64,000 nt of DNA, taken from NCBI GenBank assembly GCA_902799185.1, contig CADBZO010000002.1:45031-109030 (forward strand). Reading direction: 5' to 3'. The DNA is from an uncultured Bacteroidales bacterium. Lineage in GTDB: Bacteria > Bacteroidota > Bacteroidia > Bacteroidales > Paludibacteraceae. The notes under the pieces were generated by a model. The model did not search any database. It saw only the letters and a list, made by a program, of their open reading frames with translations, and had not been told where the DNA came from. A program made the translations under genes and the position numbers. Each line of letters opens with the position of its first letter. Positions within the stretch are counted from its first letter, which is position 1. Positions 58,509 to 64,000 of the stretch are shown one piece after another.

Positions 58509-59390
58509 ATGAATAAGTTTGAAGAATTATTCGCGCAGTACCCCTGCCCGTTTACCGATGAGCAAGTGAAGGCTCAGGTAGAAGAGATCAAAACCAAGCA
58601 TTTTGACGAGAACAATAACGTAGAGGTGTGGAAACAATGCCTCCACCAGATCGACTATACCACCCTTTCCGCGGACGACACCGTGGCTAAGGTGGAGAAG
58701 ATGGCGAACGCGGTCAATAATTTCGAGAAAGACTTCCCCGGTATCCCGAACGTAGCGGCTATCTGTGTCTATCCGGCGATGGCGGAGTATGTGCGCCGTG
58801 CGCTGAAGGATCCGCAGTTCCGGATCGCTTGCGTCAGCGGAGGATTCCCTGCATCGCAGACCTTCCTGGAGGTCAAAGTGGCAGAGACCGCCATGGCGAT
58901 CAAAGCCGGCGCTACGGAGATAGATATCGTCCTCTCTGTAGGCAAGTTCCTGGAGGGCAACTACCAGGAGTGCTTCGATGAGATAAGCGAACTCAAGGCG
59001 GTTTGCGGAGACAAGCATCTCAAAGTGATTCTCGAAACCGGTCTGCTCAAGACGGCGGAGAACATCTGGAAAGCCTCTATCCTCTCCATGGCGGCAGGCT
59101 GCGATTTCATCAAGACCTCAACCGGCAAGATAGCCGTCAACGCTACGCCGGAAGCTACCTTCGTTATGTGCCACGCGATCAAGGCCTGGCGCGAGAAGAC
59201 AGGCGTGAAGATGGGTTACAAACCCGCCGGAGGCGTTTCTACTACAGAGGAAGCCGTTCTGCATTTCACCCTCGTCAAAGAGATCCTCGGCGAGGAGTGG
59301 CTCAACAACGAGTCCTTCCGTTTCGGCGCTTCCCGTCTGGCAAACAACTTGTTGTCTTCTATAGTAGGGAAAGAGACGAAGTATTTTTAG
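58509..59390 (+). CDS. deoC: Deoxyribose-phosphate aldolase
   Basis: Splits 2-deoxyribose 5-phosphate into glyceraldehyde 3-phosphate and acetaldehyde, for salvage of DNA sugars. The 293 aa match the long Bacteroidetes form. Motifs: VAAICVYPAMAEYVRRAL, CVSGGFPASQTFLEVKV, GATEIDIVLSVGKFLEG, LKVILETGLLKTAENIWKA and GCDFIKTSTGKIAVNATPEA with the Schiff-base Lys, then KPAGGVSTTEEAV. The stop TAG is followed at once by an AAGTCGAAAGACAAAAGTCG repeat (59394-59420) that leads into the next gene. Confidence 0.96.
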   Translation: MNKFEELFAQYPCPFTDEQVKAQVEEIKTKHFDENNNVEVWKQCLHQIDYTTLSADDTVAKVEKMANAVNNFEKDFPGIPNVAAICVYPAMAEYVRRALKDPQFRIACVSGGFPASQTFLEVKVAETAMAIKAGATEIDIVLSVGKFLEGNYQECFDEISELKAVCGDKHLKVILETGLLKTAENIWKASILSMAAGCDFIKTSTGKIAVNATPEATFVMCHAIKAWREKTGVKMGYKPAGGVSTTEEAVLHFTLVKEILGEEWLNNESFRFGASRLANNLLSSIVGKETKYF

Positions 59391-59418
59391 TAGAAAGTCG
59401 AAAGACAAAAGTCGAAAG

Positions 59419-61740
59419 ATGAATAAGATTCTAAGCAAGAGATTTTTCTCACCCAATGTAGCGGAGCTCGTAGTAGAGGCTCCGCTCATTGCGCGTAGCC
59501 GCAGAGCCGGTCATTTTGTAATCATCCGTGTGGACAACAAGTCGGAGCGCGTGCCGCTGACTATCGCCGGCGCTGATATGGAGAAAGGTACCATCACGCT
59601 GGTGGTACAGCAGGTAGGTGCATCAACCCATAAGTTACTGGCAATGGAGCCGGGGGAGTGCATCCATGACGTAGTTGGTCCGCTCGGCCGCGCTACGCGT
59701 ATAGAGAAATACGGTACGGTAGTGTGCGCCTGCGGAGGCGTGGGAGCCGCTCCCATGCTGCCTATCGCAGAAGCGCTGAAAAAAGCCGGCAACAAAGTCA
59801 TCACCGTACTCGCCGCGAGAAACAAAGACCTGATTATCCTGAAGGACGAACTGGCTCAGTGGTCCGACGAACTGATTGTCATGACCGACGACGGTTCGAT
59901 GGGCAAGCAGGGCGTGGTGACTGTCGGCGTGGAAGAAGTCATCAACCGCGAGCAAGTGGACAAGTGCGTGACGATCGGTCCGGCTATCATGATGAAGTTC
60001 GTGGCGCTGACGACCGCCAAGTATAACATCCCCACGGAGGCTTCGCTCAACACCATCATGGTCGATGGTACGGGGATGTGCGGCGCGTGCCGTGTGACGG
60101 TAGGAGGCAAGACGAAGTTCGTCTGTGTGGACGGACCGGAGTTCGACGCCCACGAGGTGGACTGGACGGAGATGCTGAGCCGCATGAAGAGCTACAAAGC
60201 CGAAGAAGCAGAGGCGATGGAGAGATTTAATAACCCCACCCCAACCCTCCCCACAAGGGAGAGAGAAGAGTGTACTCCAAACGCCCCATTCTCCTCCCTT
60301 GAGGGGAGGTCGGGAGGGGTTTCCGTTCCCCCTTTCACCGGCACGGCCAAAGACCGTGTGGCGATAGCGCGTGTGCAGATGCCGGAGCTGCGACCGGAGG
60401 TGCGCGTGAAGAGCCTGCATGAGGAGGTAAACCAGGGACTGACGTTCGACCAGGCTATCACGGAGAGCCACCGCTGCCTCAACTGTAAGAACCCCACCTG
60501 CGTACAGGGCTGTCCGGTGAATATTAACATCCCGGGATTCATCAAGAAGCTGGAGAGCGGCGATATACTCGGAGCAGCCGCTATCATCAAAGAGAGCTCG
60601 TCGCTGCCTGCTGTCTGCGGACGTGTCTGCCCGCAGGAGAAACAATGCGAAGCGCATTGTATCCACCTCAAGATGGGTCACCCTGCCGTTGCCATCGGCT
60701 ACCTCGAACGCTTCGTGGCGGACTATAGTAATGGACAAAGGGACAATGTACAATGTACAAAGGAGAATGCTGAAAGATCCAAAATCGCCGTTGTGGGCTC
60801 CGGTCCTGCCGGTCTGACCTTCGCCGGAGATGCCGCCAAGTACGGCTATGAGGTGCACGTCTTCGAGGCGCTGCACGAGATAGGCGGTGTGCTTAAATAC
60901 GGCATCCCGGAGTTCCGTCTGCCGAACGCCATCGTGGACAAAGAGATTGACGGCCTGCGGGCCCTCGGCGTGCAGTTCCATACGGACACCATCATCGGTA
61001 AGACCATCTCCGTCAAGGAACTGGAGAAGCAGGGCTTCAAGGGAGTCTTTGTGGGCTCGGGAGCCGGACTGCCGCGGTTCATGAATATCCCCGGCGAGAA
61101 CCTCAACGGCGTACTCTCTTGCAATGAATACCTCACGCGTGTGAACCTGATGGACGCTTCCAACCCGGAGACGGACACGCCGTTGCTGTACGGCAAGAAC
61201 GTAGCCGTCATCGGCGGCGGTAACACCGCCATGGATGCCGTTCGTACGGCGAAGCGCTTGGGCGCAGAGCGGGCGATGATTATCTACCGCCGTAGCGAAG
61301 AAGAGATGCCGGCGCGTGTCGAGGAGGTGAAACATGCCAAGCAGGAAGGTATCGAGTTCATGACGCTGCATAACCCCATTGAGTACCACGCCGACGAGAA
61401 CGGACGCGTATGCGAGGCGGTGCTGCAAGTGATGGAGCTGGGCGAACCCGACGAGAGCGGCCGCCGCAGTCCGGTGCCGGTAGAAGGCAAGACACTCACC
61501 ATTCCGGTGGACCTGGTGATCGTGGCGGTAGGAGTGAGTCCGAACCCGCTGATCCCGTCGTCCGTGGAAGGACTGGAGATAGGCAAGAAAGGCACGATTG
61601 TTGTGAATGAGCAGATGCAGTCGGCTATCCCGACGCTTTTCGCCGGAGGAGACATCGTACGAGGAGGCGCTACCGTCATCCTGGCTATGAGCGACGGGCG
61701 CAAAGCCGCCAAAGCCATGCACGAGTACTTGGAAAGTTGA
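59419..61740 (+). CDS. Nfn-type fusion: FAD/2Fe-2S subunit joined to glutamate-synthase-like small subunit
   Basis: The 773-aa protein joins an N-terminal FNR-like FAD/NAD domain with a [2Fe-2S] site (GTGMCGACRVTVGGKTKFVC, about 1-265) to a GltD/NfnB-like half with two 4Fe-4S motifs (HRCLNCKNPTCVQGCPVNIN, CGRVCPQEKQCEAHCIHLKM), an FAD site (IAVVGSGPAGLTFAGDAAKY) and an NADPH site (KNVAVIGGGNTAMDAV). Such fusions in Bacteroidetes are annotated as NADPH-dependent glutamate synthase/SudAB/NfnAB-like, and may shuttle electrons between NADH, NADPH and ferredoxin. The link between halves (NNPTPTLPTREREECTPNAP and on, about 272-313) is read from two facing GC-rich palindromes. A second insert (NGQRDNVQCTKENAERSK, about 440) is read from GTACAATGTAC repeats. 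Confidence 0.9.
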   Translation: MNKILSKRFFSPNVAELVVEAPLIARSRRAGHFVIIRVDNKSERVPLTIAGADMEKGTITLVVQQVGASTHKLLAMEPGECIHDVVGPLGRATRIEKYGTVVCACGGVGAAPMLPIAEALKKAGNKVITVLAARNKDLIILKDELAQWSDELIVMTDDGSMGKQGVVTVGVEEVINREQVDKCVTIGPAIMMKFVALTTAKYNIPTEASLNTIMVDGTGMCGACRVTVGGKTKFVCVDGPEFDAHEVDWTEMLSRMKSYKAEEAEAMERFNNPTPTLPTREREECTPNAPFSSLEGRSGGVSVPPFTGTAKDRVAIARVQMPELRPEVRVKSLHEEVNQGLTFDQAITESHRCLNCKNPTCVQGCPVNINIPGFIKKLESGDILGAAAIIKESSSLPAVCGRVCPQEKQCEAHCIHLKMGHPAVAIGYLERFVADYSNGQRDNVQCTKENAERSKIAVVGSGPAGLTFAGDAAKYGYEVHVFEALHEIGGVLKYGIPEFRLPNAIVDKEIDGLRALGVQFHTDTIIGKTISVKELEKQGFKGVFVGSGAGLPRFMNIPGENLNGVLSCNEYLTRVNLMDASNPETDTPLLYGKNVAVIGGGNTAMDAVRTAKRLGAERAMIIYRRSEEEMPARVEEVKHAKQEGIEFMTLHNPIEYHADENGRVCEAVLQVMELGEPDESGRRSPVPVEGKTLTIPVDLVIVAVGVSPNPLIPSSVEGLEIGKKGTIVVNEQMQSAIPTLFAGGDIVRGGATVILAMSDGRKAAKAMHEYLES
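60230..60330. repeat. Two facing GC-rich palindromes inside the Nfn fusion gene
   Basis: AACCCCACCCCAACCCTCCC...ACAAGGGAGAGAG and TTCTCCTCCCTTGAGGGGAG...GGGAGGGG are both read in frame and sit exactly between the two enzyme halves. Confidence 0.9.
60734..60765. repeat. GGACAATGTACAATGTAC repeat inside the Nfn fusion gene
   Basis: Read in frame as GQRDNVQCTKEN, directly before the FAD-binding strand KIAVVGSGPAG. Confidence 0.85.
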
Positions 61741-61768
61741 AAGTTGAAAGTTGAAAGTTGAAAGTTTT
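61731..61768. repeat. Heptamer repeat (AAAGTTG)n over a stop and a start codon
   Basis: Four AAAGTTG units and a partial fifth. The TGA of the first unit is the stop of the Nfn fusion gene, and the TTG of the last unit (61758-61760) is the start of the next gene. Seven is not a multiple of three, so a change in copy number would shift frames. Confidence 0.85.
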
Positions 61769-63140
61769 AGCAGCGATATTATTGGCGGTTAACTTCCTGA
61801 CCAGCCACCCGATTACGGGGCAGGCGAATATGTCTGTGCTGGTGCAGAACCTCAACACGGGTGAGGTGATCGACGAGTACCGTTCGGACAAGGTGGTGCC
61901 GCCTGCGTCGGTGATGAAACTGCTGACGACGGCTGCGGCGCTGGAGATGATGGGACCCGGATTCCGGTTCCCTACTGTCCTGGAGTACACCGGCACGATA
62001 GAGAACGGCGTGCTGCACGGCGACCTCTATGTCCGCGGCGGGTGTGACCCCTCGTTGGGATGGAAAGGAAGGAACGCTTTTCTGAACCAGTGGGTGAAAG
62101 CCGTGAAGGCGGCGGGCATCCAACGCATCCATGGGGCTGTGGTAGCCGACATGACGATGCTGGACGGCGAGGCGCAGAACCCCAACTGGCTCTGCGAGGA
62201 CGCGGGAAACTACTACGCCCCGGGGATCTTTGCACTCAACTACTACGGCAACACGATGAATATCGTGCTGGAGAGCGGAGCGCCGGGTACGGTGGCACGT
62301 GTCCTCAAGACCGAACCGGCGGTGAGTGATATACGGTTCATCAACCATATACGGTGCGACAAGATCACCTACGACGGCGCCTTCGTGAGCGGTCTGCCCT
62401 ACAGCTGCGAGCGTTACCTGACAGGTGCCGTACCGTCCAATCTCGGGACGTTCGGCGTCAAAGGTGACCTGCCGAACCCCGGTCTGCTGCTGGCACGTCA
62501 TTTCACCGCCAAGCTGCGTGAGGCGGGGGTGGAGGTCCGTCACGAGGCTTCGTACCTCGCGGACTACAACCCGCTGACCCCTCCCCGTACGGAGCTGTAT
62601 ATCCATTACTCGGAACCGCTGTCGGAGATCATCAAGGAGACGAACGTTAACAGCAACAACCTCTATGCGGAGACGCTGTTCCGGTATCTGGGCAGCCGTT
62701 ATACCCTGCCCGGTACAATCCATAATAGTCAGGATCTGTTGCGCGACTACTGGCGCCGCCGCGGGGTGAGCGTGCAGAACGCCATCATCAAAGACGGTTG
62801 CGGACTCGCGCCGCAGGACGCTGTCAGCGCGAAGGCCTTTGTGCAGCTGCTGACGGTGATGCACACGAGCCCGAACGCCGAGGCGTGGATGGCCTCGCTA
62901 CCCGTGAGCGGCAAGAGCGGCACCCTGACTTCGCTCTGTCCGAAGACCGTCCTCGAAGGACGTATCCACGCCAAGAGCGGCACCATAGCCGGCACGAAGA
63001 ATTTCGCAGGGTACATAGACGCACCCAATGGCGACACCTGGGTCTTCGCTATCCTCATCAACTCCGCACCCGGCAAGGCGAAGAACATACAACACGTGAT
63101 TCAAAAATACCTCTTGGATGTATATAGCGTGCACCAATAG
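61758..63140 (+). CDS. dacB: D-alanyl-D-alanine carboxypeptidase/endopeptidase (PBP4, DacB type)
   Basis: Periplasmic peptidase that trims or opens peptidoglycan cross-links. The 460-aa protein starts at TTG 61758; no ATG fits before the signal peptide (KVLAAILLAVNFLTSHPITG). Active-site motifs: SVMK (Ser about 51) in VPPASVMKLLTTAAALEMMG, SNN in NVNSNNLYAETLFRYLG, and KSG in PVSGKSGTLTSLC, with KSGTIAGTKNFAGYI near the end. The start and the first residues lie in the AAAGTTG heptamer repeat. It overlaps birA by 23 nt. Confidence 0.9.
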   Translation: MKVLAAILLAVNFLTSHPITGQANMSVLVQNLNTGEVIDEYRSDKVVPPASVMKLLTTAAALEMMGPGFRFPTVLEYTGTIENGVLHGDLYVRGGCDPSLGWKGRNAFLNQWVKAVKAAGIQRIHGAVVADMTMLDGEAQNPNWLCEDAGNYYAPGIFALNYYGNTMNIVLESGAPGTVARVLKTEPAVSDIRFINHIRCDKITYDGAFVSGLPYSCERYLTGAVPSNLGTFGVKGDLPNPGLLLARHFTAKLREAGVEVRHEASYLADYNPLTPPRTELYIHYSEPLSEIIKETNVNSNNLYAETLFRYLGSRYTLPGTIHNSQDLLRDYWRRRGVSVQNAIIKDGCGLAPQDAVSAKAFVQLLTVMHTSPNAEAWMASLPVSGKSGTLTSLCPKTVLEGRIHAKSGTIAGTKNFAGYIDAPNGDTWVFAILINSAPGKAKNIQHVIQKYLLDVYSVHQ

Positions 63141-63918
63141 TACCAACACGCTCATGAAAGCAATGCTGGCGCGAGGTGAATGGCACGAAGGAGAAAGACT
63201 CCTACGCGCAGGCTTTCAGACGGCCGGACGTGGTCAGACCGGAAACGGTTGGGAGAGCGAGGAAGGAAAGAACCTGCTCTGCTCCGTTTTATTGAACTCT
63301 CAGCATTCAGCCGTCAGCGAGGCAAGACCTGCTTTCTTTCTCAACGTCCTTGTCTCTGTAGCGGTGCATAGAATTCTCCATTCCCAACTCTCCATTCTCC
63401 ATTCTCAACTAGCCATCAAGTGGCCCAACGACATCTATTATGGAGACAGGAAGATAGCAGGCATACTGATAGAAAACGCCATCATCGGCAGCGAGTTGAA
63501 GTACGCCGTTGCCGGTATCGGGCTCAATGTGAACCAGACGGTTTTCGTCTCCAACGCTCCTAATCCCGTCTCGCTCAGGCTGATTGACGGCGAGGAACGG
63601 GACATAGAGACCCTGTCTCGCTTGCTCATGACCGAAATAGAGACAACCGAGCAGCAGAGCCCGGAGGAAGTATGGCGTTATTACAAAGCACACCTCTACC
63701 GGCGCGAAGGCTTCTGGCCGTTCGTAGAAAGAGAAGTGAGTGTCGCCCCTACCATGAACTACTCCCCCTCTCTTGAGGAGAGCGACGGGGAGAGGTTGGA
63801 TAAGTCACCTTTCCTCGCCCGCATCGCAGATATCCTGCCAGACGGAGAGATCGTCCTGCAAGACCAACAGGGTAAAGAACGAAAATACCACTTCAAACAA
63901 GTGCGATACGTTTTATAA
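63118..63918 (+). CDS. birA: Biotin--[acetyl-CoA-carboxylase] ligase with repeat-encoded inserts
   Basis: Attaches biotin to carrier proteins. The 266 aa have the catalytic motifs TNSTNTLMKAM, QTAGRGQTGNGWESEEGKNL, IKWPNDIYYGDRKIAGILIE and AVAGIGLNVNQT. There is no N-terminal DNA-binding domain, so it is the single-function type. Between the conserved SVAVHRI and LAIKWPNDIY, LHSQLSILHSQ is read from a TTCTCCATTCTCAACT repeat (63363-63412). NYSPSLEESDGERLDKSP in the C-terminal domain is read from a GC-rich palindrome (63755-63795). The ATG lies inside the dacB gene (23-nt overlap). Confidence 0.94.
   Translation: MYIACTNSTNTLMKAMLARGEWHEGERLLRAGFQTAGRGQTGNGWESEEGKNLLCSVLLNSQHSAVSEARPAFFLNVLVSVAVHRILHSQLSILHSQLAIKWPNDIYYGDRKIAGILIENAIIGSELKYAVAGIGLNVNQTVFVSNAPNPVSLRLIDGEERDIETLSRLLMTEIETTEQQSPEEVWRYYKAHLYRREGFWPFVEREVSVAPTMNYSPSLEESDGERLDKSPFLARIADILPDGEIVLQDQQGKERKYHFKQVRYVL
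63363..63412. repeat. TTCTCCATTCTCAACT repeat inside birA
   Basis: Degenerate nine-base steps (ATTCTCCAT, ATTCTCAAC) are read as HSQLSILHSQL just before the biotin-binding KWPNDI motif. Confidence 0.85.
63755..63795. repeat. GC-rich palindrome inside birA
   Basis: ACTCCCCCTCTCTTGAGGAG and GCGACGGGGAGAGG form an imperfect palindrome of the dispersed family, read in frame. Confidence 0.75.
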
Positions 63919-63925
63919 AATACAA

Positions 63926-63959
63926 GATATTAATTATTCATTATTAATTATTCATTATA
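63926..63959. repeat. ATTATTCATTATTAATTATTC simple repeat
   Basis: Degenerate TTAATTATTCA steps fill the gap between birA and the next gene and run right up to its ATG. Confidence 0.7.
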
Positions 63960-64000
63960 ATGCAAAGCATCATCATCACCGGCGGCGCCGGATTTATCGG
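63960..64000 (+). CDS. NAD-dependent epimerase/dehydratase, 5' end only
   Basis: The last 41 bases read MQSIIITGGAGFI, the Rossmann fold start of short-chain epimerases/dehydratases (TGGAGFIG). dTDP-glucose 4,6-dehydratase or UDP-glucose 4-epimerase are the likeliest choices, but the fragment is too short to decide. It is cut by the window edge. Confidence 0.65.
   Translation, partial: MQSIIITGGAGFI

Noticed and set aside
59635..61722. Long open frame (695 codons) antisense to the Nfn fusion gene
   Set aside because: Same reason: the sense strand has clear iron-sulfur and FAD motifs, and the antisense product is His/Arg-rich shadow sequence.

Overview
The window is a piece of a Bacteroidales chromosome, probably a gut or rumen member of the Paludibacteraceae/Prevotellaceae type. 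The evidence is: Bacteroidetes promoters (TTG at -33 and TAnnTTTG at -7, always 20 nt apart here); the DUF4271-hemD-rnpA-yidD order; a PorW/SprE-like type IX secretion lipoprotein; an Mpi-type serine DNA invertase; very large surface proteins with InlB-like repeats; and lineage-typical small proteins. Housekeeping genes are moderately GC-rich. The accessory region at about 17.5-25 kb is clearly AT-richer.

Layout. 0.5-7.8 kb: acetate fermentation (pta, ackA), a cytoplasmic GH13 amylase, a UbiA prenyltransferase, a secreted transglutaminase-like protein and a small membrane-anchored protein. 7.8-9 kb: a two-gene DUF6169-type operon between 119-bp direct repeats. 9-35 kb: a surface-protein locus with two giant secreted proteins (2585 and about 2397 aa, on opposite strands), each followed by a 45-48 aa peptide gene of one family, and three shorter or truncated relatives. 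Inside this locus, at 17.5-24.6 kb, sits an accessory island: an unknown gene, a YhcG-type PD-(D/E)XK nuclease, a BRO-N protein, the serine invertase, an MqsRA-like toxin-antitoxin pair and a ParE-like toxin-antitoxin pair. Hairpin repeat elements (stem AGTGCC/GGCACT and/or a conserved tail) lie between these gene units. 35-36 kb: a remnant toxin-antitoxin locus with an intact HigA. 36-64 kb: mostly housekeeping genes (tsaB, porW-like, tRNA-Pro, miaB, greA, HIT, psuG, trmD, yidD, rnpA, hemD, U32 peptidase, asd, fabF, acpP, mutL, lipoproteins, psd, deoC, Nfn-type flavoprotein fusion, dacB-like, birA) and the first codons of an NAD-dependent epimerase gene.

Two patterns stand out. First, the 17.5-24.6 kb island looks like an array of addiction/defence cassettes whose borders carry a shared hairpin element. 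One cassette holds an invertase gene and an outward-facing promoter between 41-bp inverted repeats, a possible DNA switch. Second, short simple repeats and GC-rich palindromes are scattered through the window, and many lie inside reading frames. They form linkers in TsaB, the Nfn fusion, BirA, RnpA, MiaB and both giant proteins, supply stop codons to many genes, and supply a ribosome-binding site or start codon to others. In the two giant paralogues, two different repeat families occupy the same linker slot before the conserved C-terminal tail.

All functional calls come from reading the sequence and knowledge of families. No database search was run.
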